The notes beneath the pieces are model-generated. The model ran no database searches. It was not told the DNA's origin and worked only from the letters and a program-made list of their open reading frames with translations. This document shows positions 47,820-60,201 of a stretch of DNA of 64,000 nt, piece by piece (within the stretch, counting starts at the first letter, position 1; each line of letters opens with the position of its first letter). Source of the stretch: Stephania yunnanensis (Eukaryota > Streptophyta > Magnoliopsida > Ranunculales > Menispermaceae); NCBI GenBank assembly GCA_039657365.1, contig CM077581.1, positions 13,675,501 through 13,739,500 of the forward strand, given 5' to 3'. Position numbers and translations under genes: made by a program.

Positions 47820-48153
47820 ATATTAGAGGATTCGGTGCAGCTAAAGAGGCAATTTGAATCAAAAAAAAGTTCATCTCTGAATTTGGTTTAGTATAAAGTA
47901 TTGCTAACCCCATTTATTTGTATTGTGATAACAACGGGGTGATAACAAAGGCCAAGGAACTACGATCATACCACCGATCCAAACATATACTTAGTCATTT
48001 TCATCTCATTTAAGAAATCATTAAGAGGGGACACATGATGATTTATGGAGTTCCTACAGAAGACAATGTTGCAGATCTTAAGGCTCTTCTATAAATGAAA
48101 CATGATGGTTATGTTAGGTTATTAGGTATTAGATATATGAATGATTGGCCCTA
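47820..48153 (+). pseudogene. RNase H end of the Copia H polyprotein
   Basis: The plus-strand reading gives YIRGFGAAKEAI, SIANPIYLYCDNNGVITKAKEL, RSKHILSHFHLI and VPTEDNVADL, then GIRYMNDW and a stop. This is the classic C-terminal part of plant Copia polyproteins (LYCDN.GAI..AKEPRSH.RSKH, .ADPLTK, MG.RYMS.WL). RNase H would remove the RNA strand during reverse transcription. Four or more in-frame stops are present. The purine-rich caagtggaaga and the 3' LTR follow at once. Upstream, 47215-47819 has no recognisable domain and is AT-rich. Confidence 0.8.
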
Positions 48154-48167
48154 GTGCAAGTGGAAGA

Positions 48168-48255
48168 TGTTGGGACATGTACCTTGGGTTAATCTACAAA
48201 CATTATTTATTTTATAATTTTAGTTAGTAAAATAGAGATTTTCGTTTGCTAATAG
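48168..48255 (+). repeat. Copia H 3' LTR, first part
   Basis: tgttgggacatgtaccttgggttaatctac matches the LTR start and diverges after gtttgctaata, where the foreign segment begins. Confidence 0.8.
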
Positions 48256-49130
48256 GGGACAATGTACAATGTGATGGTTTTCAATAAATGGAAAACCGTG
48301 TTTACTATGATTCACGAGAGTAAGTTCCTATAACAGAGACCAGGTTATATGGGAGATGGGTTACATTCTCAGCCTATATGTAACTTCCTACTCAGTTTAT
48401 AGGTTGCGTGAATTACATACTCACTAGAGGCAGATAGAATCATTAGGCATTAATGGATTGGCTAGACAGCACATTGCGCAATGCGTTGGTCTAGTAATCG
48501 CATTAATGTCACTAGTGGGTAATCGACCCTAGTTTTATAAATAAAATAGGGATCATAGTGTAATAGTCATTGTCAGTGATATGCATGCATTATATATTGA
48601 ATTATATGTTTTCCATATTCTCGTTAGTTAGCATTGGTGCATATTGTTATTGCATAATGTTCTTGGTTATTATATGAAATGTTTATGGCTATGTGAATCC
48701 CCACTTACTGAGCAAGTTGGAGCGCTCGCCCCAAATAACTTTTCAGGAATGTCGACGAGCGCTACGACTACGGGATAGAGAAGATATATGAGTCTTGATC
48801 TTTTCTTCGATGTAATGAGTTTTCCCTTGTTTTACATACTTGTATTGAATTACAATTTTGTAATATCACAAGGGATGAGAGGTTTTAAATAATCAAGGTT
48901 TATTCCGGTTTGATTTGTTAATGAATATATTTTTTAATTATCGGAAAAGTTGTTTAAGTTTCCACTGCGTTTATTACATGTTTCGTATCGATATTTGATA
49001 TACAGTGGTGTTTATTTGGTGAAGGAGGAAAGGCCGCTGGCTCTAGTTAAGTCGAGTTAGGTAATCTAGGCTTAATTAGGGTTTTAGGCTAGGTATCGCC
49101 CTAATCGGGTTAAGGGGTGCTTTAAGACTA
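48256..49130 (+). mobile_element. Gypsy LTR segment within the Copia 3' LTR
   Basis: About 0.87 kb replacing about 0.83 kb of the LTR. It has the style of a chromovirus LTR 3' half: a ccccacttactgagc block (48701-48715), a gctcgccccaaataacttttcagg block that looks like a splice acceptor, and an ending with ggtaatctaggcttaattagg. It matches none of the other LTRs here closely. No target duplication is apparent, so it arrived by rearrangement rather than simple insertion, or both edges were later deleted. Confidence 0.5.
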
Positions 49131-49856
49131 GTACGATTGAACATCATGCATTATATTTAATCAAAGGATATCGCACGACAAAATGATATGATACATGTTT
49201 TCATTAATTAGATTATATCAATTTTGATATTCATACTACTTCAGTAGTCATAATGTCTTGCAAGAAACCACTTATGACTTGTATATTGAAATGGTTTTGG
49301 TTCACCACCAACTTTGTATGAATATATTGGATCACACACAAAAATGGCTTTGTGTAATTTTAATGGGTCCAGAATAATGAATTTTGTATGATAAAATTCA
49401 TGACATAAAAAACTCTTACGAATTGTTATATGATAACTTATTAATAGAGGCGTTTGTGTAATTTACTTGAATTGCCTAAATACAATAGTTGTATTATGAA
49501 TTGGTTTTTTTCAGTGAACTTATCTACACATATAAATAAAGGTTGAAACCCTAAAATGAATTAAGATTTTGTATTTTTGCTATTTTTGAATTCTCTAGAT
49601 TTTAGGAGAGAAAGAAAAATGATTTTCTCTCTCTAAGGCTAGCATTTCAAATAACAGTCACCGTTCGTGTATAGATTTTCGATAGAGGACGTGCGCTTGA
49701 ACATCTTGGAGATCGAATAATCAAAGAAGGAAATCATGGATTAAGGTGTGGTTTAATTTTGTAGATCTAGTTTAATGGAGCTTATTTTTTATCATCTTTG
49801 GGTTTTTCAAAAATTATTTTAAATTTTTCGTTGTGTATGAACCCAAAAACCCAACA
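49131..49856 (+). repeat. Copia H 3' LTR, last part
   Basis: From agactagtacgattgaacat to aaaaacccaaca it follows 46453-47200. Confidence 0.85.
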
Positions 49857-49903
49857 CACCCAACTAACATACAATACACACACGCAACTAACATACAATA
49901 CAT

Positions 49904-49952
<49 letters not shown>
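49857..49952. repeat. (CA)n microsatellite and flanking short repeats
   Basis: Two aactaacatacaatac units are followed by about 22 ca units (49906-49950), immediately after the Copia LTR. Confidence 0.95.
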
Positions 49953-49954
<2 letters not shown>

Positions 49955-52900
49955 AGTGACTATTTCTTGTTTAACTCCTACGTTCGTACCCCAAGGTAAG
50001 TTCAATTCTTTATTTTAACTCAACACTTAGCCACCTACTCGCTTGGTCAGTCTAGATTTTGTCGCACTAAGTTGATCTCACTCGCAACTCGATGAGCGCC
50101 TTACTTTAATGAGTTAAAGTGGAGTTAGATTAACACATGTATATATAATGCAACCACCGCGCGTACATCATCCATTAAATAACATTCCTTGGTTTTGTGC
50201 CCAAGGTTCGACCGAGTTTTCCACGTCTGGACTGGATTAAGTGAGATGACCCAAACCCCTACAGACCTCGCCCGGCTTAAACCAACCCTTTGAGATAACT
50301 CAATAATGTCGAGGGATGATCTAGTTAGCCTTAACCTGCAGAGATAAACCATGACATTCTACAAAATAGACTAAACCTAGATAATAGGTGTGGAATATAA
50401 CAAAGCCTTTATTATCTAATAAAATGCGAAACTAAATGTAGAAGTCTTGCAGAACAAATTAAACATAAACCAAATTAGGTACTATGGGTTCAAACATCTA
50501 CCCAAATAAATCCCCTGTTTATTACATGAAGTCTTAAAGCAAATAGATAATTATTATTAAACCTTACAAACAAGAAAATAGCATATATGCTAAGGCTTTG
50601 CCCTTTCCTTTGTCCTAAGCAGCAGTTGAGGTACTTGAGAGGGGGTAAAGTATTGGGGTGAGCAAAATATATCAACGGGCTCGGTAAAGCAGAAGCATGC
50701 TCTACCATCAATCATCCAAGTAATACTTAGTAATATATTCAAACTAGATTTCAACAATTCAGATCATAAGATCCATTATCATTTTCCCGGTGTTAAAGCT
50801 ATACATAATCAAGCATAATAATATAGTGAGATAAAAGAACAACAATGCTCAATCGATACTTCAACAAGGATAGCGATGATATCGAATGCCTTTAGAGTAA
50901 GAAGAAGTGGCAATTGATATATCTAACTAGGCAATGGGCAATAACTTATCCTTCCCCCAATATTGTGGTTTAGGCAATAAGAGGTTCACAAGTCTGAATG
51001 TCAATAGTCATATCATGCAGTAGGTCTTAGCTTATCCTTCCCCCAATGGCGCGGTTTAAACAAGACATGGTTCACAAGTTTAAAAACCTATTGACCTTTT
51101 ATAGCTTATCTTTCCCCCAAAACTGCAGATCAGATAGCCTAGGGTTCACAAGTCTAGCGAAACTCGTATATTCGTATCGGATGAGGACCCGATGACTCCG
51201 ACCTCCAATCGTGGTACCAAGTATATTCATTCGACGTATATCAATTCCACAGGCATCCAAGAGATAGAGTAACAAAAATGGACATGATAAGTGATATATT
51301 AATGAAAGATATCAAGCAGATTCCAAGTAATTCATAGACCAATTACTAAAATAAAATCATAGCATATCTACTGGCATGGCATGATTGATAATAGAGCATA
51401 TACCACTTACCTCAATTGCCGCATCTACTTAAACTGATTCTTATGTCGAATTTCTTAGCTACATCCTCGTCGCGTATCTACAAGCGTGCAAGTATAATAA
51501 ACATTGTTTAAACCATTTAGAACTTGTTTAAGATAACTTAGAAGATAAGGAACTCATTCACATTCCTAATTTTGTCAACCAAGTCTTTCTTGACTTTAAT
51601 AACCATTCCTTTAAATCGAGAATGATGATTCAAGTAAAACAAGCATGCGATGAAGCAAAATAAGGAAAATCTCATAAACCTTGGTTTTCCAACATAAGTC
51701 AAATGCGATCAATTAATCACGACCAAAGAGATATAAATCACCTCATAAAAGTCAAGTTGAACTTAGAATTCCCAAATCATAACACTTAGTAAAAAACTCA
51801 TGACTTAATCGAAGCAAGTTTGTTTTTCAAGAAATAAATCAAAGTCTCTTTCACGTCTCAACTTAGCTTTGAATTTCATTTAAAATGATGAATCATGACC
51901 ACTTTCAATAAATACGACTAAAACACATTTCAAATGATCAAAACCAATCTTTAAAGAGTCGATATTACTAATATGGTTTAAAAATCCAAAAGTCAAGTCA
52001 AGCTTATTTAAAATATTGTATCTCACCACGAATAAGTTTAACTCAAAAACCTTAACATCGACTTGAAATACACGAGGTTCCATCCTATTTAGTTATTAGG
52101 ATAAAGATAGAGCAAAATAGCCAAAAAGGCTCGTTTAAAACATGTAAAGCATTCTTTTTAAAACTAAATTGGCCAACCATAAGTTTTAAACAAACTTAGA
52201 TTCATATAACTCTATTTGAGTCCTACAACTCTTCTCTTAGCCAAAAAGTTCATGGAAGTCAATTAGAAATCCAAGTTTACTATTAAATCATAATTCCTCA
52301 TTTCAAAACTTGTTTGGAATGTATAGGGTCTCTTTTGTGCATTTCAACAAACATTTGGTGTACAATAGTAAAAGTTTCCCTTAATTCAACCTACATTAAC
52401 CTCAAGTTAGCAAAATCACTTGAGTTGTTCATAAAACTATTTGTGATGAAAATCATGAATCAAACCTTCTAATTAAACCATATAAACCGTCAACAACTAC
52501 TATAGATTTATAGATTGAACTTGTATTTGAAATGAATTTGGTTAGAACCTCACCATGCCTTCAATGGAGTCATCGACTCCAATTCCTTTTGGAGATCAAA
52601 AGTCTTGCAAGGAGTCTACCCTTCTATCTTTCCTTTCTTCTTTTCTTTTCATCGTGAGCAACCGTAGTCGCGCCGCTGCCGCTGATCTCTCTATAGCTTG
52701 TTGGTTATCCACGTCGCTGCCTTTGGTTCATCCTCGTCGACATCGAGTCCTTCAAATCTCACTGGCCATCCGCCCTAGCCACCTTGTCGGAGTCCTCTAT
52801 CGTCGTCATCCGCACTTGCTGGCCGTGTGGCTCCCTCCATGGCCACCACTCACTCTTTCTTGCGTAGTGTGCGCATTAAAGATGAAATAGGGTTTAAATC

Positions 52901-53374
52901 CATTTTTTTGTTTTTTTTATGTGAGATATAATCTCATCTCTCAATCCTACCTCGATTGAAGCGACATTTAAGATCAAGGGTCAACACAACTCATTTAGAT
53001 GTAGATCTAAAGGCCCTTCTTCACCCCAGTCACTTTGTGACCTTAAAATCTACATGTTTAGCCCACTCAACCTTATCTAGACCTTTACTAAGCCAATTTT
53101 CAAATAAATTAATAGTTTAAGGTCTTGTCATCACGCAAACTCGATACAACTCAGTTGGTCTATTCGCGATAATATATATAACATACATAGTAACACACTA
53201 AACACAAATAAGATTATTTTATCTACTCTTCGAGCACGTCGCCAATCCACAACTCCTTATTGTGACTTAGGATCACTAAAGGTTTGTAATTCAAGTAAAT
53301 TACTAATTTAGGATTTTGGGTCGTTACATTAAGGGTTGAGTATAATTAAGATTTTAAATATTTGGGTCATTACA
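49953..53374 (-). mobile_element. Gypsy LTR region, minus orientation
   Basis: The right end has two LTR-start-like sequences on the minus strand, tgtaatgaccc at 53374 and tgtaacgaccc at 53328. Inside are chromovirus LTR hallmarks: the acttgcacgc...taaac block (about 51480-51520), the tccttcccccaat repeats and a GC-rich piece (52620-52870) from which an apparent plus-strand frame of 111 codons arises. I could not locate the other LTR end, a primer site or any coding domain, so this may be a solo or truncated LTR. Confidence 0.5.
50943..51170 (-). repeat. Three degenerate units with a cttatccttcccccaa core
   Basis: Units start at about 50943, 51029 and 51103; each contains cttatc.ttcccccaa, then a gg/ca-rich middle and ggttcacaagtc/tt. 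Spacing is 86 and 74 bp. Confidence 0.75.
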
Positions 53375-54138
53375 ATATGATAAGTATAGCAATTTCAAAT
53401 GTGTATATCTTGTGAAAGTTTACTTACTACATAATTCTCATTTTCCTAATAAGGTTTGATGTTCTTCGCTATTTTTGCACCCAACGTTCCCTCAAAAATA
53501 CTCAAGTCCCAGTTTATTATGTTTGTGTTGATTTCTAAAATTTATGTTCAAAACTTAAAATTTTGATCAAGATCATTAGTGAAAACCCTGTTTAAAGTCT
53601 TCCCCCCAAACCGTTCAGTGCGAGTAGTGTTATAAAAACCACAATTCTTGAGTTTCCTTCCTCGTTTCATTTAGTCCTTAGCTACTCTAAATCATTTAAA
53701 ACCTGCAGAAACTCGATCTTTTAACGTAATATACAATCATACATACATACAATATAGATTGGCCTAATTAAACAAGAATCAAACTCATTGGAGTGAAGTT
53801 TCAAGTGGCAACTCATTTTAAACAAAAAACCTTAAAATCCATTTTACGCAAGCTTAGAAATCAAAATGGGAGTTAGGTCTTGTGAAATCAATTTTAAGAT
53901 TCATTTGAAAACCCTTCTTTGACCTTAATGCCATTAAAATCAAGGATTTTCAAAGAGTTAGCTTCCACACACCAATTTTGTAAATCTAAGGTTATATAAG
54001 CTTAACTAGGGCTTTAAGAAATGTGAAATACTTACTAACCATAACCTAATTATTGGTTGAGACCTTCTATAATTCACTTATACATTCGTGAAAAAAATGG
54101 TGTGATTATTGGCACCCTTTTACCCTCTAGTAGCCTCC

Positions 54139-54172
<34 letters not shown>

Positions 54173-55459
54173 GATATAAGTAGCCCCATCAAATTACTAA
54201 GTACACTCCTTTAAGTATTGATGAACTTCCAAATATATCCCAACCAAACTTGTTAGTATATACAATACACTAATCTATCTCCACTCAAATTTTAACACAA
54301 TCAAACTCACCTTGTCTACCTCCGCTCTCTCGTTTCAACTCTATCAAACTCTTCTCTACTCTTTATAATAACAACATTACTTACTTTTCATATTAACAAC
54401 ATTAGTCTCTTTTATACTATTCATAATAATAACATTAGTTGCTCCTTCGAAAACATCCACTTCATATTCTTTCTACACTTCCATATAGGGACAAAGTTAC
54501 AACTTCAATGACGGGGAGGGGGGGGCGCGTGGCTCCCCTACCCTGCTACACCCTCATATCTACTATTAGTAGTATATCAATATGTTGCACATGCCCCTCC
54601 CAATTACCTAATATACTCTTGTAAGAAAATGTGTGGTATACTTACTCATGCATGAGTATTAATAGCTTGAAATGTTAAATAAACATATTATGATTAAAGT
54701 TTTCATTTAGCATCCTCTTCCTCTTTAGTACTTTTTAAATTTTGACAATACAAAAGGTTAGCACCCCCTCCCCCCTAAACCTTGAGGCTAGCTTCATCCT
54801 TGCTTCCATCACCATCATTGTCATCGACATCCACATTTGGGGCTCCAATTTTTTCCCAACTTAAATTCGCATACAATAAAACTATTTACATTTGGGAATG
54901 CATATTTGAGAATAAAATCACATCCTTCGGGCCGCTGCCCTATTTCATAACAGCGTATTTAATGTGTCGCTACCACAAATGGTAGTAGCTAAAAGTATTA
55001 GTCATTGTCGTAGGTGGTAGCGGCACCCCTTCGAGCCACTACCCTATTTGACATCAGTGACATACATGGCTGCTGCCGAACAAGATAGCAGACCATCACG
55101 AAATTGCTAACTTTCTCTTCGATAAAAACACCCATAAAAGGCCTAAATGCTCTAAAATTACCTCTATTTGCTCCATAATGCTTTCTAAAGCGTATTGGCA
55201 AAAATTTACCACACTTTGAAACTAGAATCTTCTAACAAAGTTGGCAGTGAGGTGTTGAGCATAAGGAAATGAGGGTGTAGAGATAAGATAATAGAATAGG
55301 AGTTTGATTTAGAGTGGGTGTAGATATGAAGTTAGGTCGGAAGAGATGTAGAGAGTAAAATAAGGGCATTTACGCCAAAAAAAAGTAGAATAAGGGCTCA
55401 TATCTAATTTTAAATAGGGGTATTTTAGTATAAAGCACAAAATCTTTTTCTTTGAAAAA
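53375..55459. other. Unresolved repeat-derived DNA
   Basis: No gene is recognised on either strand. 53375-54060 reads like further LTR sequence on minus. A (TA)n run lies at 54147-54172. 54500-54540 holds a short g-rich tract (gacggggaggggggggcg). 54890-55100 has a GC-richer stretch where cgctacca and ggtggtagcgg form partial inverted matches. Short open frames have no family resemblance. Confidence 0.4.
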
Positions 55460-55654
55460 AGAAAGGGAATGGCTAAACAGACCCCGTTATTTGCTAAACG
55501 GACCCTAGGTAGTTTTCTTTTTTACTTGACGGACCCCACAAATTTTTGTAAAAACCCAAATTGCCTATATCCTCAAGCAACAAAACCCCCTTCCCTAACC
55601 GATTATACACACACATACCTCAAATCAAACCTCTAAGAAACTCAAAAGAAACTC

Positions 55655-55895
55655 CAAATTGTACACAAATCTCTGCAACTGAGGTTGTGAAAGGGTGCAT
55701 TTGAGGCAAACCACGGTGGAACTGCCGTAGAAGGAACATTATATACGAAGGACCATCGTGACATTGTTTGTATTGCCGCTTCTGATTTGGTGAGTTTTTG
55801 ACACCCTAAACCTGTGGGTTTTTTTCCTAAAAAAAACCTTAAATTGTACATGAATCTCGACAACTGAAGTCGTGAAAGGGTGCATTTGTTAGGTG
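55655..55895 (+). repeat. Duplicated leader segment before the PMD gene
   Basis: aattgtac.(c/t)(a/g)aatctc.(g/a)caactga.gt.gtgaaagggtgcattt occurs at about 55657-55701 and 55843-55887, 186 bp apart. Confidence 0.75.
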
Positions 55896-56200
55896 TAGTG
55901 ATGTTTGAGTTTCTAGTTTTTTTTGGGTTTTTGGGTATGTTGTTGATGGCCCATACCGGACGGCCAATCAGAACCGTTAAAGTGTGAATGGTTTCGGTCA
56001 TGTTAAACCGTTAGTTTTTATAAGGGTAGTGGAGTAGTTAGGCCGTAATATCAATTTTTTAGTAGTATGTTCAAACTGATATTCATTATAGGTTTCGAAC
56101 GTCTTGGGCCGACATCTTGAATATTGATGTCAGTCATGTTAAACCAAAACTGATGGAATTGAAATGTTTCCTCGAATTGTATAATTGTTTATCTTCAGGT

Positions 56201-58505
56201 ATGGCGAGACCTAAAACAAGAATGAATAGGCCTCCTCATAGGATTGGGCCGTGAGATCAGGCTAGTACCACAGCTTCCCAAGTGGAGGAAGGTGTACCTA
56301 AGAGAAAGCGCCTGACTTACTCTAATCAGAAGGAAATGGCGGGTGAAGCAAAAAAATGTCGAGCAAATAAGGAGAGTGAACTAGTTTTAGGAGATGTTGT
56401 TGGTGAGGGCATTGGTACATCCTCCATAGATGAGAAGGGTACACTTGTAGTTAGTAAGAGTAGGTCAAAAGAGTGTACCGAAGGCAGTATACACCAACTG
56501 ATTCTACCGAAGAAGGGGATGAAGATGCCGTTTTTGATACATCGACCCGTGAGGTAGAAGCAAATGCCACTTCATTTCCTAATGGTCCTTCATATTTAAG
56601 TATTCTAATATCCGTTACAGACCACGTGCTTTTGGATATTTGGAGGAACAAGGTATTGTACATTTCTAGACGGTTAATTTCATCATTCCTATTTTTGTTA
56701 CGTATTGTATTTTTAATCTAATCATTACATTGCTTTGTAAGGCCAGGGAGTTTTAAAGTGCATAAACCATGGTTATTAGATCTCTGCTTGGAAGACTATG
56801 ACACAACATCCCGAGAAGGAAAGGGTTGCAAAACTAATTAACGACTCTAGTTTAGCACCATTGGGCTACATCTCATATGATTGGGGTAATAGGGTTTATA
56901 TTTCAGGCATTGTCGATATATGGCAGCCTGAAACCAACACGTTCCATTTTCCCTTTGGTGAGATGATGATCACACTTAAAGATGTATAGGTATTTTTCGG
57001 TATCGTGGTCACCGATAAGACTGTGGCTGTGCCTTTCGAGGATCGTAAATCGTTAACCACGATGGTTAGTAGGTTATTGGAGGTGTCGGTGACTGATGCC
57101 GACAAGGAGATTAGGACTAGGTCTAGACTCACCATTAGTTTGGCATGGCTAAAAGGTCGTTTCTCCATGCCAAAGAAATGAGAGGAAGAACCCCACAGGA
57201 AAAGAACTCCCGATGTATATCCTAGTCTCAATTATTTGGTCCGAGCATACCTCATATACTTTCTTAGAGTGACTCATTTTTCCAATAAGTATGGTACGAG
57301 AGTCTCTTTTTCTCTCCTGCAACTTTTGAAACATGTGGACAACATTGGTTCGTACTCATAGGGGGCTGCAGGCCTTGCGTTCATGTATCATCAACTAGGC
57401 ATTGTGAGTCATGCAAAAGTCACGAAAATCTCTGGTTATTTGACATTGTTAAAGTATACGTGCATTTTAATTTATTTCCATACTAATGCTTGCATTCAAT
57501 TTAATTACCATATGTCATACATGAATCTAGGTTGTGTAGGGGTGGATGTATGACCGTCTCCCACTTCTTGAGCCCATTTTGCATAGTGATTACACCTCGA
57601 AGAAGCTCCGTGTTATGAAGTGGCACCATAAGAAAGAGGAAATGCTATACAAGAAGGAGACTAGGTGGTTGTTAGATCATCTAGTTTCTTTAGACGTCTC
57701 GACAAGCTGAGATTAAATGAAGTAAGAACCATAAAATTGCACATAGAAAATGAGTTTTTTACGCTTATGTTTGTTAATAATTCTCTTTATTTTGCTTTGA
57801 AGGGTGCTCTGCATGTCCATGATATTGATTCTACCATGGCCCCATGAAGTTTATGGATATCGTTGAATCTCACAATCCTATTAGGGTTTTGAGGCAAATG
57901 AGATACGTTCAATGCATCCGAGAGACCCTCACCGACCAATTGACGCTTATAGGAGTAGGCTAGGATAGTTATACTTTGTCGAGTACTCGTTTGTCGCACA
58001 GTTTTGGGAGGAATTGGGAGGGGCACTTAGAATTTATTGAGTGGCACGGTTAGAAAGTAGACTATCCATACTAAGCGTCATCCGACTATATGGAATGGTA
58101 CCTTAGAGTTAGCCACCCTTTTGCAGAGAATCCTGAACATGCAACGGGGTCTCATGACGAAGACAAGAACTCTTTGGTAATATTATTTGGGACCCTATTA
58201 TTTATTTTGCTTTCTCTTTCTAAATTTCATTGTCATTGGCGTAGTTTATTTATTTGACATATATGCAACAGCGCAATCGGCATGCGCTAGATGTGGCATT
58301 ATGGTTCAGTTGCACTCTGAATGCCAATCTTATTGTTGATGATGCTTTTCAAATGGCAGATCAATTCATTGCATTCCTTTCAGGTGTTGAGCATGCATTT
58401 CAAAGTATGACCACGAATGCTAGTCAAAGCGAGGATGGAACCACATCTACTGAGAATGTTCTTTATTACGGCCGAAAGGAAAAATGACCACTTAGGAAGC
58501 GTTAG
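56201..58505 (+). pseudogene. Plant mobile domain (PMD) pseudogene, MULE-associated type
   Basis: ATG 56201 begins MARPKTRMNRPPHRIGP and meets TGA at 56252. After a charged linker and a frameshift near 56460 the PMD begins: FPNGPSYLSIL...DHVLLDIWRNK, an intron (56653-56746, GT-AG), GVLKCINHGY, stop, WKTMTQHPEKERV. The core reads FPFGEMMITLKDV, stop, VFFGI.VTDK, TISLAWLKGRF, YLVRAYLIYFLR, GAAGLAFMYHQLG and ISGYLTLLK; a second intron probably follows (about 57454-57530). Next come WMYDRLPLLEPI, RVLRQMRYVQCI, HLEFIEWH and YMEWYLRVSHPF, and a last exon to LYYGRKEK. This is the full PMD order. Host PMD proteins (MAIN/MAIL1) act in the nucleus; the role of element-borne PMDs is unknown. At least six nonsense changes. 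Confidence 0.85.
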
Positions 58506-58824
58506 GACAGTTGAACTACTTGAACTTTATGTTGTGATTGAATTTGGAACTTTGCTGATAGAATTTTTCAAGTATTTTATGTGTTGTTGTTGTACGTGAA
58601 TTGTTATTGTTGGTGAGGCCCATTAATTATTTTTGCATTTTTTCTTTTATTTTGGTCTATGTTCTACGTCTGGCGGAGCTGTTGGTCTGATAGAAACGGA
58701 ATCATTTCAGACTAATTTTGTCAAAATTTGTCACACAATTATGGGTACCTTATGCTGTGACAGTTATCGAAGTGTCGGTTAACATTCACCGATACTAATG
58801 ACTCATTTTGAACTAGTATATTTT
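58506..58824 (+). other. 3' flank of the PMD pseudogene
   Basis: About 320 bp without a gene; probably 3' untranslated sequence of the PMD gene leading into the tandem repeat. Confidence 0.4.
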
Positions 58825-59470
58825 GCTAAATAAGTGGGGTATACACAGTAAATAGGAGGGGTATAGAATAATATACAGTTTGACATGTCCTTAAAGATCA
58901 ATACGTCACGTCTAACTTAAGTCAAGGTTTACAGAGACATTACGGCTACAATGGGCCGCCTAAATTTCAAACTTATGCTGCTAAATCAAGTGGGGTATAC
59001 TCAATAAATAGGTAGGGTACAGAATAATGTACAATTGAACATGTCCGTAAAGATTAATAAGTTACGTCCAACTTAATTCGAGGTATGCAGGGATATTACG
59101 GCTACAATGGGCCGCTAAAATTTTGAACTTATGCTGCGAAATCAAGTGGACGCAGTAAATAGGTGGGGTATAGAATAATGTACAGTTGAACATGTCGGTA
59201 AAGATTAATAAGTTATGTCCCACTTATATCAAGGCGTACAGAGATATTGTGATTTTGTTTATCCGGAAAAAGTTCCAATTTATTCTCCTTTGTCTTGTGG
59301 GATATATGCAGTAACTAGGTGGGGTACAAAATGATGTACAGTTCGACATGACCATAAAGATTAATAAGTTACGTCCCACTTAAGTCGAGGTGTACAGAGA
59401 TATTATGGTTTTATTGGTCCGACAAAAGTTCGAACTTATGTTGCTAAATAAAGTGGGGTATAAGAAGTAA
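58825..59470. repeat. About four 155-bp tandem repeats between the convergent genes
   Basis: Unit starts at 58825, 58980, 59136, about 59290 and a partial at 59443. Shared blocks: gctaaat.aagtggggtata, cagtaaataggtggggta, agaataatgtacagtt, gaacatgtccgtaaagatt, aataagttacgtcc.actta and tacagagatattacgg. Units differ from each other by scattered substitutions and the fourth is the most diverged. Confidence 0.9.
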
Positions 59471-60201
59471 AAATTTTGGGTCCACGAGGTATGATGGAGC
59501 AATATGTTTGAGACAGAATCATTGCTCTTTGTAAACTCTCTCCGAGACATATATGTTGCTTTCGGCTTTACAGGGCCACCAATTTTAACAATTCAAGTTA
59601 GCAAATACGAGACATCAAACATATATCCATAGCAAAAAAAAAAAAGTTAAGCGAAAAGTATCAATAGTGACCAATGGCAATATTGAGACATCAAACGTAT
59701 ATCGAATAACAATTTTACAAACAAGTAAGATATCAATATTGATAAATCAAACATATACCCTTTTTTTGTGGATTCAATGGCACCATCAAAGATTTAAATC
59801 AAACAAATAAATCCACGTTACAAAAGTAACATGTCTCCATCCATGAATCCCCAAAAAAATGGTACCAATGTAGAACAACAAAATGATAAAGTTTTCATAT
59901 TTACTATACACCCATATACACCATGTACATCCCCAAAATGACCTTTAAAAATGGGTGCATCCTAATCAATTTGAATTAGGATGGTTCTTCCACATTTGAT
60001 TGTGGTCGTAGAAGAATGTTGAGTCCAACCTCTCAATCTTTGCTTTGTGGCTCTGGGAACACCTCCCTTTGTCATAAAGTTGGTGGTAGAGGAATGTCAT
60101 CTCTCATGATAAGCTGAAAATGGTAACAAAATTGGTTAGGGGTATTAAACATTGTTTAACATCATAAAGAATTAAATAAAAATTGCACTATGGGAAGTCA
60201 C
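59471..60201. other. 3' flank of the MULE-OTU pseudogene
   Basis: AT-rich, with repeated catcaaacatata..-type phrases (59605-59755). No coding region is recognised. Confidence 0.4.

Larger units (their letters stand above)
45534..49856 (+). mobile_element. Copia element H, mostly deleted
   Basis: 5' LTR (45534-47200), tRNA-Met-like primer site, about 950 bp of internal DNA holding only the end of RNase H, a purine-rich tract and a 3' LTR that starts at 48168. The 3' LTR is broken: 48168-48255 matches its start and 49131-49856 its end, with foreign Gypsy LTR DNA between. Gag, protease, integrase and RT are gone. Confidence 0.8.

Noticed and set aside
52555..52890. 111-codon plus-strand frame in a GC-rich stretch
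   Set aside because: No domain, no splice signals, and it lies inside a minus-strand Gypsy LTR region; higher GC alone explains the open frame.
54060..55440. A possible DNA transposon with inverted ends (atctatctccactcaaa and gagtttgatttagagtgggtgtagat areas)
   Set aside because: The inverted matches are short and A/C-rich, no target duplication or transposase is visible, and the order of matching words is not consistent.
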